From CAIWHR01 sp963741355 (GTDB lineage: Bacteria; Pseudomonadota; Gammaproteobacteria; Burkholderiales; Casimicrobiaceae): DNA of 64,000 bases. Below, in pieces: positions 20,173 to 30,149 of this stretch (the first letter of the stretch is position 1; every line of letters starts with the position of its first letter). The DNA is taken from assembly GCA_963741355.1 (NCBI GenBank), contig CAVUIG010000017.1, positions 129,115 through 193,114 of the forward strand. The letters run 5' to 3'. Both the position numbers and the translations under genes were made by a program. The notes beneath the pieces were generated by a model. That model did not search any database. It saw nothing but the letters and a program-made list of their open reading frames with translations, and was not told the origin of the DNA.

Positions 20173-21109
20173 ATGGGAAGCACTACGGGACTCGGCGGCC
20201 AGAACATGCATCAGGAACGGTCCGTCGTGACGTTCAACGGGTTCGCCTGGCTGACGGTGGGAATCGCGCTGCTGGCGCTCGCCCTCTACGTGATCTACGG
20301 AGGCATCAGCGGCGCGCTCGCGCAGCATCCGCCGTCGATCCTTCCGTTCGTCTGGGGCGGGGTCATCTTCGTCGCGGCCGCGTTGGTGCTGGCGGGGCTC
20401 TACACGCTGCAGCCCAACGAAGCGGCGATCGTGCAGCTCTTCGGCGCATACAAGGGGACGACGCGCACTCCGGGGCTGCGCGGGATGAATCCGTTCTACA
20501 CGCGAAGGAAGATCTCCCTTCGCGCGCGCAATCTCAATGGCGAGCGACTCAAGGTGAACGACCGGCGCGGCAATCCGATCGAGATCGCCGCCGTCGTCGT
20601 CTGGCGCGTCGACGACACGGCCAAGGCGAACTTCGACGTCGACGACTACGAGCACTACGTGAAGCTGCAGGCAGAAGCCGCCGTGCGCCACCTCGCGTCG
20701 TCGTTCGCCTATGACGAAGACGATACGCATCCCGAGGCCGAGCGCCAGCCGACGCTGCTGGCGAGCGCCGACGTCGTTGCCAAGGCGCTCTCGCGCGAGC
20801 TGGCAGGCGCGTTTCGACAAGGCCGGCGTCATCGTCGACGAGGCGCGGCTCACGCATCTCGCCTACGCGCCGGAGATCGCGCAGGTGATGCTGCGCCGCC
20901 AGCAGGCGGAGGCGATCATCGCCGCGCGCACGAAGATCGTCACCGGCGCCGTGTCGATGGTCGACATGGCGCTTTCGGAGCTGTCCGCGAAGAAGGTGGT
21001 CGAGCTCGACGACGAGCGCAAGGCGACCATGGTCGGCAATCTGATGGTCGTGCTGTGCGCCGAGTCCGACGTGCAGCCGGTGGTGAACACCGGATCCCTG
21101 TATCAATGA
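20173..21109 (+). CDS. SPFH/band-7 domain membrane protein (one frameshift)
   Basis: ATG 20173 opens a protein of about 311 residues with two N-terminal membrane helices (near 25-45 and 55-78). A band-7 domain follows (LQPNEAAIVQLFGAYKGT, then the KVNDRRGNPIEIAAVVVWRV strand pair) and then an Ala/Glu-rich helical region (RRQQAEAIIAARTKIV). The frame gains one base near 20805 (after SRELA), and the second part is in the next frame to 21109. SPFH proteins form large ring-like membrane assemblies that organise membrane microdomains or control proteases. Downstream genes are close and co-directional. Confidence 0.85.
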
Positions 21110-21140
21110 CCTTCGAAGTCCTTGCTGAGGAGGAATCTCG

Positions 21141-21293
21141 ATGCTGGCATTAGCACGCAATGCGGGCGGGCTGTGGATCGCCCTGGGCACCGTGATCGGC
21201 ACGGCGGTCGGCGTCGCCGCCGGATTCGCGTCGGTGGGCCTCGCCGCCGGCCTCGTGCTCGGCATTCTCGGCGGCGCGATCGCCCGCCGCTGA
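21141..21293 (+). CDS. Small glycine-rich membrane protein, 50 residues
   Basis: The sequence AGGAGGAATCTCG precedes ATG 21141. The 50-residue product is almost entirely hydrophobic, with Gly-rich helices (GTVIGTAVGVAAGFASVGLA and LVLGILGGAIA) capped by ARR at the end. Two short membrane helices packed through glycine zippers are likely. It sits between the SPFH and DUF1648 genes and probably belongs to the same membrane complex or operon. Confidence 0.7.
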   Translation: MLALARNAGGLWIALGTVIGTAVGVAAGFASVGLAAGLVLGILGGAIARR

Positions 21294-21402
21294 CCGCTTT
21301 CCCCCGCGAGCGGGCCGCGTTGACGGCTCCCGCCGCGCTCACGCGCGGACGGCATCGGCAAGGCGCTCCGCTCGCATTTTCTTCCCCCTATTCGAGGCCG
21401 AC

Positions 21403-21900
21403 ATGCGCCGAGTCGTCTCCCTGCTCTTTCCCATCACCCTGGTGGGCGTTTTCATCTACCTCCTGACGACGACCCCGTCGCTGCCGGAGCGCGTGGCGTC
21501 GCATTTCGGCGCCAACGGCCTCGCCAACGGGTACATGTCGCGCGACGGCTACCAGGTGTTCATCCTCGCCTTCGCCCTCGGCATCCCGCTGTTCGTGGTT
21601 GCGATGGTCGGCCTCCTTCCGCGCGCGTTTCCCGCCGCGATCAACCTTCCCGACCGCGACTACTGGCTCGCGCCGGAGCGCCGCGAGGACACGCTCGGCT
21701 ACCTGTTCGGATGGGCGTGCTCGCTCGGCTCGCTTCTCTCGCTGTTCATCGCAGCGATCCACGCCGCCATACTGGTGGCGAACGCCTACGAGCCGCCGCG
21801 CCTGCCCGGAACGCTCTTCGTGATCCTGCTCGTCGCGTTCGGGGTCGGCATGCTCGTGTGGGTCGCCGCGCTGATGAGCCATTTCCGCCGGCGGACCTGA
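21403..21900 (+). CDS. DUF1648-containing membrane protein
   Basis: This 165-residue protein has four hydrophobic segments. After the first helix the motif TPSLPERVASHFGANGLAN, followed by Gly, Met, Ser-Arg, matches the DUF1648 signature, also found in SdpI-like immunity proteins. A charged loop at 85-100 contains the DRDYWLAPERRED segment. The molecular function is unknown. The position within the SPFH operon suggests a role at membrane microdomains. Confidence 0.85.
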   Translation: MRRVVSLLFPITLVGVFIYLLTTTPSLPERVASHFGANGLANGYMSRDGYQVFILAFALGIPLFVVAMVGLLPRAFPAAINLPDRDYWLAPERREDTLGYLFGWACSLGSLLSLFIAAIHAAILVANAYEPPRLPGTLFVILLVAFGVGMLVWVAALMSHFRRRT

Positions 21901-21939
21901 AGCCGCCGGCGCAACGAGCGTCGGCCTGGCGTCCACTCA

Positions 21940-22128
21940 ATGGCGGAGAAGAAATCGTTCCTGCTGCGCCTCGATCCGACGGTATGGGTCGAGCTCGAGC
22001 GGCTCGCCCAGACGGAGCTTCGCAGCGTCAACGCGCAGATCGAATTCCTGCTGCGCGACGCGCTTTCGCGTCGCGGGATCCGGCCGAAGCCGCGCGACGC
22101 CGCGCGGCCGGCGTCCTCCGAGACTTGA
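21940..22128 (+). CDS. Arc/MetJ-type ribbon-helix-helix protein
   Basis: The 62-residue protein has the pattern KSFLLRLDPTVWVELERLA then RSVNAQIEFLLRDAL, a textbook ribbon-helix-helix: one strand for DNA contact, two helices for the dimer. A basic Arg/Pro tail follows. It is the last gene of the SPFH cluster, 39 bp after the DUF1648 gene. No toxin gene is next to it, so a role as regulator of this operon is more likely than an antitoxin. Confidence 0.85.
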   Translation: MAEKKSFLLRLDPTVWVELERLAQTELRSVNAQIEFLLRDALSRRGIRPKPRDAARPASSET

Positions 22129-22158
22129 GCCCGCGGCTTGCGCCTGCCGCTCGCGCGG

Positions 22159-22836
22159 TCAGGCGGGCGCGAGCACGCGCGCGATGAACGCGCCGATCGC
22201 CTGGATTTCCTCCATCACGACGGCATGCTGCATCCGGTACGTGTGCCATTCGACGCGATAGCCGGACGCTTCGAGCGCGTGCCGCGACGATTCGCCCCAT
22301 TCGGGACGGATCATCGGATCGGCGTCGCCGTGCGCCATGAAGATCGGGACGTCCCGATTCGCGGCCGCGGCCTCGGCCGGCAGCCGCTCGGCGGCAACGA
22401 GGTAGGTCGACAGCGCGACGATGCCGGCGAGGCGCGCCGGATGGCGCAGCCCGGTGTGCAGCGCGATCACGCCGCCCTGCGAAAATCCGGCGAGCACGAT
22501 GCGGCGCGACGCGATGCCGCGTGAGGTCTCGTGCGCGATCAGCGCCTCGATCGCCCGCTGCGACGCGCTGACCCCAGCGAGGTCGGCGCGGCTCGCGATG
22601 TCGGCCGCGGTGACGTCGTACCAGGCGCGCATCGGGAATCCGTTGTTGATCGTCACCGGCCGGACCGGCGCGTGCGGAAAGACGAAGCGCACGGCGAGCG
22701 CGGGCGGCAGGCGCAGCTCCGGCACGACCGGGACGAAATCGTTGCCGTCGGCACCAAGACCGTGCAGCCAGATGACGGCGGCGTCGGGATTCTTGCCGGT
22801 CAGGATCTCAATACAAGGCAGAAGGGTCTTGTCCAT
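22159..22836 (-). CDS. Carboxylesterase/phospholipase family hydrolase
   Basis: The 225-residue enzyme is of acyl-protein-thioesterase/carboxylesterase type. WLHGLGADGNDF (residues 23-34) forms the oxyanion region, S119 in AGFSQGG is the nucleophile, D173 in HGDADPMI is the acid, and a His near residue 208 (MQHAVVM) completes the triad. ATG 22836 gives the standard length; the upstream in-frame ATG at 22929 adds residues that fit nothing. It hydrolyses short-chain esters or thioesters in the cytoplasm. It is divergent from the oxidoreductase gene. Confidence 0.9.
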   Translation of the reverse strand: MDKTLLPCIEILTGKNPDAAVIWLHGLGADGNDFVPVVPELRLPPALAVRFVFPHAPVRPVTINNGFPMRAWYDVTAADIASRADLAGVSASQRAIEALIAHETSRGIASRRIVLAGFSQGGVIALHTGLRHPARLAGIVALSTYLVAAERLPAEAAAANRDVPIFMAHGDADPMIRPEWGESSRHALEASGYRVEWHTYRMQHAVVMEEIQAIGAFIARVLAPA

Positions 22837-23004
22837 CTCGTCCGTCGGAGGTCGTTTTGCGGGGGACAAATTGCCCCAACATACGGTGAAGCGTAGAATG
22901 CGCGGCCAATCAGCGTACGGGCGACACAATCGGCCGGCGCCCGTGGCGGAACCTTACAGGACACCGCCCGTCCCAAAGACACGATTTTTGCGGAGCATTT
23001 TCTC

Positions 23005-26000
23005 ATGGCATCAGCCGTTCCCGCGCTGCGTGACGTCGACATCGACGACAAGTACGCGCTCGATTCCGGTCGCGTCTACCTGACCGGCGCCCAGGCGTTC
23101 GTCCGCCTCCTCATCCTGCAACGCCAGCGCGACGCGCTGGCCGGCCTCAACACCGCCGGTTTCGTCTCCGGCTACCGCGGCTCGCCGCTCGGCGCGCTCG
23201 ACCAGTCGCTGTGGAAGGCGCAGAAGTTCCTCGACCGCGCGCACATCAAGTTCCAGCCCGGCTTGAACGAGGACCTCGCCGCGACCGCGATCTGGGGCTC
23301 GCAGCAGGTCAACCTCTACCCCGGCGCGAAATACGACGGCGTGTTCGCGATGTGGTACGGCAAGGGTCCCGGCGTCGACCGCTGCGGCGACGTCTTGAAG
23401 CATGCCAACCATGCGGGCACGTCGAAGCATGGCGGCGTGCTGGTGCTGGCCGGCGACGACCACGGTGCCAAGTCGTCGACGCTGCCGCACCAATCCGACC
23501 ACATGTTCTCGGCGGCGATGATGCCGGTGCTCTATCCGTCGAGCGTGCAGGAAATCCTCGATCTCGGCCTGCACGGCTGGGCGATGTCGCGCTATTCGGG
23601 CCTGTGGGTCGGCTTCAAGTGCGTCGCCGACACGGTCGAGAGCTCGGCATCGGTCTACATCGATCCCGAGCGCACGAAGATCGTCGTCCCGGATGATTTT
23701 CCGCTGCCCTCCGACGGCGTCTCGATCCGCTGGCCGGATCCGTTCCTCGCGACCGAGGCACGGATGCAGAACTACAAGGTTTACGCGGCGCTCCATTACT
23801 GCCGCGTCAACAAGTTGAACAAGATCGTCATCGACTCGCCGAAGCCGCGCCTTGGCATCATCACCAGCGGCAAGAGCTATCTCGACGTGCGGCAGGCGCT
23901 CGACGACCTCGGCATCACCGAGCAGGACGCCGCCGACATCGGCCTTCGCGTCTACAAGATCGCGATGCCGTGGCCGCTCGAGCCGGAGGGCGTGCGCCAG
24001 TTCGCCGAGGGCCTGGACGAGATCCTCGTCGTCGAGGAAAAGCGGCAGGTCGTCGAGTACCAGCTGAAGGAGCAGCTCTACAACTGGCGCGACGACGTCC
24101 GCCCGCGCGTCGTCGGCAAGTTCGACGAAAAGGGTGAATGGGTGCGTCCGCACGGCGACTGGCTGCTGCCGGCGCTCTCCGAGCTCACGCCCGCGATGAT
24201 CGCGCGCGTGATCGCGCAGCGGATCGAGCGGCTGGGTCTCCTGCCGCGCCAGTCCGAGCAGCTGAAGGCGCGTGTCGACTGGATCAACGCGAAGGAAGCC
24301 GCACTGGCAAAGCCAAAGGTCATGCTCGAGCGGACACCGTGGTTCTGCTCCGGCTGCCCGCACAACACGTCGACCAACGTGCCCGAGGGAAGCCGTGCGA
24401 CCGCGGGCATCGGCTGCCACGTGATGGCGATCTGGATGGACCGCAAGACCAGCACGTTCACGCACATGGGCGGCGAAGGCGTGCCATGGATCGGCCAGGC
24501 GCCGTTCACGAGCGAGAAGCACATCTTCGCGAACCTGGGCGACGGCACCTATTACCACAGCGGCAGCCTCGCGATCCGCGCCGCGATCGCGGCCAAGGCG
24601 AACATCACCTACAAGATCCTCTACAACGATGCCGTCGCGATGACCGGCGGGCAGCCGTTCGACGGACCGCTCACGGCCGGCGACATCGCGCGGCAGGTCG
24701 CCGCGGAGGGCGCGTCGAAGATCGTCGTCGTCAGCGACGAACCGGACAAGTATCCTCCGAACTATTTCGCGAGCGGCATCGAAATCCATCACCGCGACGA
24801 CCTCGACAGCGTGCAGCGCACACTGCGCGACACGCCCGGCTGCACGGTGCTCCTCTACGACCAGACCTGCGCCGCGGAAAAGCGTCGCCGCAGGAAGCGC
24901 GGCAAGTTCCCCGATCCGGCGAAGCGCGTGTTCATCAACGAGCTCGTCTGCGAAGGCTGCGGCGATTGCGGCGTCAAGTCGAATTGCGTGTCGGTTGCGC
25001 CGGTCGAGACCGAGTTCGGCCGCAAGCGGACGATCGACCAGAGCTCGTGCAACAAGGACTATTCGTGCGTCAACGGCTTTTGCCCGAGCTTCGTCACCGT
25101 CGAGGGTGGCGGCCTGCGCAAGCCGAAGAAGGCCGAGGGCGGTGATTTCCCCGCGCTGCCCGAACCGGTCGTGCCGAGCACGCCGAAGCCGTACGGGATC
25201 GTCGTCACCGGCATCGGCGGCACCGGCGTCGTCACCATCGGCGCGCTGCTCGGCATGGCGGCGCACCTCGAGGGCAAGGGCTGCTCGGTGCTCGACATGA
25301 CGGGCCTCGCGCAGAAGAACGGCGCGGTCGTCTCGCATGTGCGCATCGCCAACACGCCGGAGGAGATGCATGCGACTCGCATCGCCGCGGGCGACGCCGA
25401 CCTCATCCTCGCCTGCGACATCCTGACCGGCGTCGGCTACGAGCAGCTCGCCAAGATGGCGAAAGGCGTCACCAAGGCGCTCGTCAACACGGCGCTGGTG
25501 ATGCCGGCGGGATTCACCCGCAATCCGGATCTCTCGTTCCCGCTGGGCTCGATGGAGCGCGAGATCGAGGACGCCGTCGGCACCGGCGACGCGGAGTTCC
25601 TCGACGCGACCAAGCTCGCCACCGGACTCATGGGCGACTCGATCGCGACCAATCTCTTCATGGTGGGCTACGCATTCCAGCGCGGCCTCCTGCCCGTCGG
25701 AAGCGCGGCGATCCTGCGCGCGATCGAGCTCAACGCCGCCGCGGTCGAATCGAACAAGAAGAGCTTCGCCTGGGGACGGCTCGCGGCGATCGATCCCGCC
25801 AAGGTCTCGGCGCTGGCGATTCCGTCGGTCAAGCCCGACTCACAGCGGCTGTCGCAGTCGCTCGACGAAATGATCGCGCGGCGCGTCGTGTTCCTGACCG
25901 CGTACCAGGACGCCGCGTACGCGAAGCGGTATTCCGATTTCGTCGAGCGCGTCCGCGCCGCCGAATCGACGCGCGTTCCGGGCGCGCAGGCGCTGACCGA

Positions 26001-26532
26001 GGCCGTCGCCCGCTACTACTTCAAGCTGCTGGCGGTGAAGGACGAATACGAGGTCGGACGTTTGTACGCCGAGACCGATTTCCGCAAGCGCGTCGCGGAG
26101 CAGTTCGACGGAGACTACAAGCTCGTCTTCCACCTGGCGCCTCCGCTCGTTGCGAAGCCCGACGCGGCGACGGGCTTCGTGAAGAAGCGCACGTACGGCC
26201 CCTGGATGATGAAGGGATTCACGCTGCTCGCGAAGCTGAAGGGATTGCGCGGCACCCCGTTCGACGTGTTCGGAAAGACCGACGAGCGCCGGCGCGAGCG
26301 AGCGCTTCCCGGCGAGTACGAGGCGCTGCTGACCGAAATTCTGGGCTCGCTCGCGCCGCACAACCATGCGCTCGCCGTGGACCTCGCCTCGATCCCCGAG
26401 CACATTCGCGGCTATGGCCACGTGAAGGAGCGCTTCCTCGGAGAAGCGAAGGCGAAGGAAGCGGCGCTGCTCGCGGAATTCCGCACCGCAAGGCCGCAGA
26501 CGCCGCTGTCCGCGATCAAGGTCGCGGCCTAG
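23005..26532 (+). CDS. Indolepyruvate:ferredoxin oxidoreductase family protein, fused alpha-beta-gamma form
   Basis: This is an intact 1175-residue enzyme. The N-terminal half is the thiamine-pyrophosphate-dependent part (GFVSGYRGSPLGALDQ near 53-68; WFCSGCPHNTSTNVPEG near 446-462). A cysteine cluster CEGCGDCGVKSNC near 650-662 and later CNKDYSC look like iron-sulfur ligands. The gamma-type domain starts near 733 with VVTGIGGTGVVTIGALLG. Fused proteins of this kind oxidise aryl- or branched 2-oxoacids to acyl-CoA with ferredoxin reduction, in aerobic proteobacteria during amino-acid breakdown. It stands alone, divergent from the esterase and convergent with a DUF2231 gene. Confidence 0.93.
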   Translation: MASAVPALRDVDIDDKYALDSGRVYLTGAQAFVRLLILQRQRDALAGLNTAGFVSGYRGSPLGALDQSLWKAQKFLDRAHIKFQPGLNEDLAATAIWGSQQVNLYPGAKYDGVFAMWYGKGPGVDRCGDVLKHANHAGTSKHGGVLVLAGDDHGAKSSTLPHQSDHMFSAAMMPVLYPSSVQEILDLGLHGWAMSRYSGLWVGFKCVADTVESSASVYIDPERTKIVVPDDFPLPSDGVSIRWPDPFLATEARMQNYKVYAALHYCRVNKLNKIVIDSPKPRLGIITSGKSYLDVRQALDDLGITEQDAADIGLRVYKIAMPWPLEPEGVRQFAEGLDEILVVEEKRQVVEYQLKEQLYNWRDDVRPRVVGKFDEKGEWVRPHGDWLLPALSELTPAMIARVIAQRIERLGLLPRQSEQLKARVDWINAKEAALAKPKVMLERTPWFCSGCPHNTSTNVPEGSRATAGIGCHVMAIWMDRKTSTFTHMGGEGVPWIGQAPFTSEKHIFANLGDGTYYHSGSLAIRAAIAAKANITYKILYNDAVAMTGGQPFDGPLTAGDIARQVAAEGASKIVVVSDEPDKYPPNYFASGIEIHHRDDLDSVQRTLRDTPGCTVLLYDQTCAAEKRRRRKRGKFPDPAKRVFINELVCEGCGDCGVKSNCVSVAPVETEFGRKRTIDQSSCNKDYSCVNGFCPSFVTVEGGGLRKPKKAEGGDFPALPEPVVPSTPKPYGIVVTGIGGTGVVTIGALLGMAAHLEGKGCSVLDMTGLAQKNGAVVSHVRIANTPEEMHATRIAAGDADLILACDILTGVGYEQLAKMAKGVTKALVNTALVMPAGFTRNPDLSFPLGSMEREIEDAVGTGDAEFLDATKLATGLMGDSIATNLFMVGYAFQRGLLPVGSAAILRAIELNAAAVESNKKSFAWGRLAAIDPAKVSALAIPSVKPDSQRLSQSLDEMIARRVVFLTAYQDAAYAKRYSDFVERVRAAESTRVPGAQALTEAVARYYFKLLAVKDEYEVGRLYAETDFRKRVAEQFDGDYKLVFHLAPPLVAKPDAATGFVKKRTYGPWMMKGFTLLAKLKGLRGTPFDVFGKTDERRRERALPGEYEALLTEILGSLAPHNHALAVDLASIPEHIRGYGHVKERFLGEAKAKEAALLAEFRTARPQTPLSAIKVAA

Positions 26533-26548
26533 GCGCCCGGCGTGCTCG

Positions 26549-26570
26549 CGCCGGCGCGGACGCGCCGGCG
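26549..26570. terminator. Hairpin between convergent genes
   Basis: CGCCGGCGCG (26549-26558) and CGCGCCGGCG (26561-26570) are perfect complements between the two convergent stop codons. The stem is very GC-rich but has no T tract, so it may act as a transcript-end stabiliser for both genes rather than a classical terminator. Confidence 0.4.
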
Positions 26571-26614
26571 ACCGGTGCTGCGTTCCTTGCGGGCCGCGTC
26601 GGGCGACCCGTCCG

Positions 26615-27130
26615 CTACGTCGAACCGAGCCGCGACCCCGGCCGTCCGTGCTCGTCGCGCGCGACCTCGGTCTTGGCCATCGTCTCGCCCGGCTCCGCGA
26701 CGCCGATGCGGTGAACGTGCACCATCTCGGCGCCGATCCACCCCGAGATGCCGAGCAGCACGACGCCGAGTATCGACAGGCCGAAACCGATGTTCGCGCT
26801 GGGCGGCAGCGAGGTGCGCAGCCACAGGTTGACGGCATACAGCGCGACCACGGTGAGGTTGATCGCCATGTGCGTCACGGCAAGCTTGCGGATCGGCGGT
26901 CGCTCCATGGAGAGGAGGTCGATCAGCCCCGGGATCGCCGCCAGCAGCGCACCCACGAGGCCGCCCGCCATCGTGTAATAGGCGAGAGTGAACCAGAGCA
27001 CCTGGACGTCCTCCACGTCGGAAACGTGGACGATCACATCGCTCACGAGCGAGAAGATCCAGAGGCCGATCGGAATCGTGATCAGCATCGGGTGAATCGG
27101 GTGACCTGCAATGCTTGCCGGCGTTCTCAT
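26615..27130 (-). CDS. DUF2231 membrane protein
   Basis: The 171-residue protein starts at ATG 27130 behind ACAGGAGGC. It opens with TPASIAGHPIHPMLITIPIG, the DUF2231 signature with its paired HP motifs, and has four membrane helices (about 15-33, 45-68, 85-105 and 115-135) and a short charged cytoplasmic tail. His residues in the helices may bind haem or a metal, as suggested for the family. The physiological role is unknown. Confidence 0.88.
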   Translation of the reverse strand: MRTPASIAGHPIHPMLITIPIGLWIFSLVSDVIVHVSDVEDVQVLWFTLAYYTMAGGLVGALLAAIPGLIDLLSMERPPIRKLAVTHMAINLTVVALYAVNLWLRTSLPPSANIGFGLSILGVVLLGISGWIGAEMVHVHRIGVAEPGETMAKTEVARDEHGRPGSRLGST

Positions 27131-27441
27131 CGATGCCTCCTGTACGGGCACGCGTGATCGCCGCTGCGTCGGCCGATCACGCCTGACGTTGTTCGAGGGG
27201 GTGTGCGGCCGGCATTCACGGCCGCGATGATTGCCTCCTCGCCGCCCTATCTCCAGCAGTTTTCGTGCCGGGCATTGCAGCGCGCCCGGATGTCGATCAC
27301 GGGCGCGTTTGCGGGGCGAGGCGAACGCTTGCGCACGACGCGCGCGCCGCAAAGCTTGGCCGAATGCGCAAGATTTCTTGCCGCCTCTGCACTTTTTACC
27401 AAACGCCGGTGTCGTGGCGCGATCTCACCAGCCTCGTGCCG

Positions 27442-29080
27442 TCAGAGCAGCTGCTCGATCGGCAGCAGCGAAAGCATGTCGATCACCGCCAGCTTGCCGG
27501 TGTCGACGTCCGGTTCCGTCTTGAATCGGACGGTCGCGCCGTTCTTTTCGGTGATCCATTCGACCGTCGGAACGCTCCCGGCGGCGCGGTCGAGCACGAG
27601 CTTGTAGCTGTTCGCCGGCTGCGCGATCGCCTCGAAGCGCGCCGTGATCTCGCTGGCGATCTGCGGGCTGTCGATGATGAGCCCGATCTCGGTGTTGATG
27701 TCGAACGAGCGCTGGTCGAAATTCATCGACCCCGCGAACACGCGCTGACGGTCGATGACGAAGACCTTCGCGTGCAGGCCGAACTGGCCGGAGCCGCCCG
27801 ACTTGACGAGCCCGTGGGCTTCCGGCTCGCCCGGCGCGGTCCGGACTTCGTAGAGCTCGCAACCGGCCTCCAGCAGCGGAATGCGATACCGAAGGTAGCC
27901 GGCATGGACGATCGGCATGTCGGTCGACGCAAGCGAATTGGTCAGGATGCGGACGCGCACGCCGCGATCACGCAACCGCCGGATGAGCGCCATCTCCGAC
28001 TCGCCCGGGACGAGATAGGGCGAGACGATGATGAGCTCGCGCTGCGCGCTTTCGACGGCCTGCGCGACCCGCTGCCACATGAGCCGCCCCGGCTCGCCGT
28101 CGCGCTCGACCTGCGCCTTGTCGGGCGGATCGTAGGCGAGCGTCGCCTTGGCCCAGACGAGCGGCTTCTTCCCGGACAGGATGTCCGCCAGGACGTCGCC
28201 GGCAGGAAGCGAGCGCACGTAATCCGAGGTGGCCATCTTTTCCTTGTGCGCGGTGAGCATCTTGCGGCAGCCGTCGAGATCGGCTTGCGTCGGCTTGCCG
28301 AGCGGAAGCGTCTCGACCGGGATCGCGAGCTTGTCGTTCCAGTAGACGTCGAAGCTGTGGGACAGGGAACGCACCGTCGGGCCGGCGACGACGAGGTCGA
28401 AGTCGCCGAAGTTGACGACCGTGCTCGCCTGGAAGTACTCGTCGCCGATGTTGCGGCCGCCCGTCACCGCGATCGCGTTGTCGCCGATGAAGAGCTTGTT
28501 GTGCATCCGGTAGTTGAGCCGCTGGTTGGCGACGATGAATTCCGCCCAGCGGAAAACCGTGAGCTCGCGCCGGACCACGAACGGATTGAAGATCCGGATC
28601 TCGATGTTGGGGTGCGCCGCGAGCGGCCGGATCGAGGAGCCCTTGTCGAAGGCCTGCGCGTCATCGAGCAGACAGCCGCACGCGCACACCGCGATCGGCG
28701 GCCTCCAGCAGCGCCTCGAGCAGCAGCTTCCCGGTGTCGTCCTGCTGCATCAGGAAGTACTGCACGTCGAGCGTCCGCTGCGCGCGCGCGGCGATCTCGA
28801 GGTGGAGCGCGAAGCTCGCCGCACCGTCGGTCAGGAGCTCGAAACCGGAAAGGCCGGGATGCGCCTTGGCCCGCGCTTCGACCTGCTTGCCGAGTGCGGT
28901 CGTCTCCGGGTTCGCGAGCGCGATGGATGCGGTCTTCGGAGCATCCATGCCGGGCGGCATGGACGCGCACCCCGCGATGGCGAGCGCGCACGCCGACAGC
29001 AAAGCGGCCGCGAGCGTACCTGCGCGGCGCCGTCCATGCGCCAATCCGAATGCCGTCGAGATCACTTCTGAGATGCGCAT
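27442..29080 (-). CDS. Phospholipase D family lipoprotein, cardiolipin synthase C (YmdC)-like (one frameshift)
   Basis: From ATG 29080 the product begins with an N-terminal helix ending LAIAGCASM, a lipobox. Two HKD motifs follow: HNKLFIGDNAIAVTGGRNIG and HAKVFVIDRQRVFAGSMNFD, each with the H-x-K-x4-D core, so both halves of a phospholipase D active site are present. The frame gains one base near 28675 (RVRL to LLDDAQ). The rebuilt length is about 545 residues. The family transfers phosphatidyl groups to make cardiolipin, or hydrolyses phospholipid, at the envelope. It precedes the entericidin gene. Confidence 0.87.
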
Positions 29081-29177
29081 CGGCTCCTGCTCCGCTACAC
29101 ACGCGAATCCGACGACGGGCGGCCGCCGGCCGCGCTGCGAGCGCGACCGGCGGCCGAATTCGCTAACGGCCGGTGAC

Positions 29178-29327
29178 TCAGTACGTCTTGTGCTCCTTGG
29201 CCTCTTCCTGCACCTTCTGCCCGCCCTTCTCGATGTCCTTGCCCGCGCCCTGAACCGTATTGCAGCCCGAGAGCGGGATCGTTGCGACGGACAGTGCCAC
29301 CAGCACCAGCATCAGTTTGGAGATCAT
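29178..29327 (-). CDS. Entericidin A/B-family small lipoprotein
   Basis: The 49-residue product has a signal peptide ending in the lipobox LSGC (residues 19-22), followed by NTVQGAGKDIEKGGQKVQ, the typical entericidin core, and a short charged tail. Entericidins are small cell-envelope lipoproteins linked to stationary phase and osmotic stress. The gene lies between the phospholipase D and BON-domain genes on the same strand. Confidence 0.88.
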   Translation of the reverse strand: MISKLMLVLVALSVATIPLSGCNTVQGAGKDIEKGGQKVQEEAKEHKTY

Positions 29328-29603
29328 CGCCCTATCCTTTCCATTCGTTGCGAAGTATTGCGCTCCGGACATCAAACCCGGCCACATTCGGCCACCAGGC
29401 ACGCTGCATTCAGCAAGCGCCATGCCATTGCCGCGATGCCATGCTGGCCGCCATCTCGCACGGGGAAGCGATCGAACGCACGATGCGCGGCCGTGCCCCG
29501 AGCCGTGCAATTTGTTTCGCACGGTGGCAGGAATTACAGCCGAGGGCACGCTCCGCGGTCGCGGCGATCGCGCTTCACCAACGATCGACAGCCGCCAGGC
29601 GTG

Positions 29604-30023
29604 TCAGGACTTCACGACCAGCTTGTCGACCACCTGGTGCACGCCGTTCATCGAGCCGGCGATCTCGACGGCTCGCTGCTTGAGGATCGGCGTGTCGACG
29701 GCTCCCGCCAGCGTCACGACGCCCTCGTGGGTCTCGACCTCGACTTGCAGCGTTTTCAATCCGGGTTCGGCAAACAGCGCCGCCTTTACCTTCGCCGTCA
29801 CCGCCGAATCGTCGAGCACCTTCGCCGTCTCCGCCGCCGCGACCTTGGTCTTTTCCGCGGCTTCGTTGCCGGCCCGGTCCATCGTCTGTCCCGCGCTCGT
29901 CGTCGCGCGATCGATCTTCTGGCCGGCCGTTTCCGCAGGGTGCCGCTGATCGCAGCCCGACGCCGCGAGCGCCAATGCCGTCAGGATCGCAGCGCCACAC
30001 CATTCTTTCGAGTTTCTCAGCAT
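29604..30023 (-). CDS. BON-domain lipoprotein
   Basis: I chose ATG 30023 because GGAGGACC lies directly upstream; an in-frame TTG four codons earlier contains that ribosome site. The 139-residue product has a signal peptide with lipobox LAASGC. A helical linker rich in Ala/Lys follows, and then a BON domain from about residue 70 (DDSAVTAKVKAALFAEPGL, then VVTLAGAVDTPILKQRAVEI). BON proteins such as OsmY and DolP bind membranes and protect the envelope in osmotic stress. The motif GTAGGAAGCGGCCTAC lies 127 bp upstream. Confidence 0.9.
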   Translation of the reverse strand: MLRNSKEWCGAAILTALALAASGCDQRHPAETAGQKIDRATTSAGQTMDRAGNEAAEKTKVAAAETAKVLDDSAVTAKVKAALFAEPGLKTLQVEVETHEGVVTLAGAVDTPILKQRAVEIAGSMNGVHQVVDKLVVKS

Positions 30024-30149
30024 TTGGTCCTCCAATCGGTGAAACGCAGCCGGCGTGCGTCGCTTGCATTTGCGTCGCCTCCCGCATGCGCCACAAAAAA
30101 GTGAGCAAGCGATGTGCCAAGAACGGCGATGTCAGCGACAATCTTCAGC

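Noticed and set aside
21940..22128. Ribbon-helix-helix protein as an antitoxin
   Set aside because: No toxin-sized partner overlaps or adjoins it; it follows an SPFH operon instead.
23011..25371. A long open frame antisense to the indolepyruvate oxidoreductase
   Set aside because: It is the mirror of a strongly conserved sense gene in GC-rich DNA; its protein is Arg/Asp/Leu-rich without any recognisable domain.
27265..29166. A 633-codon plus-strand open frame over the phospholipase D gene
   Set aside because: The minus strand carries both HKD motifs and a lipobox; the plus-strand product is a composition shadow.
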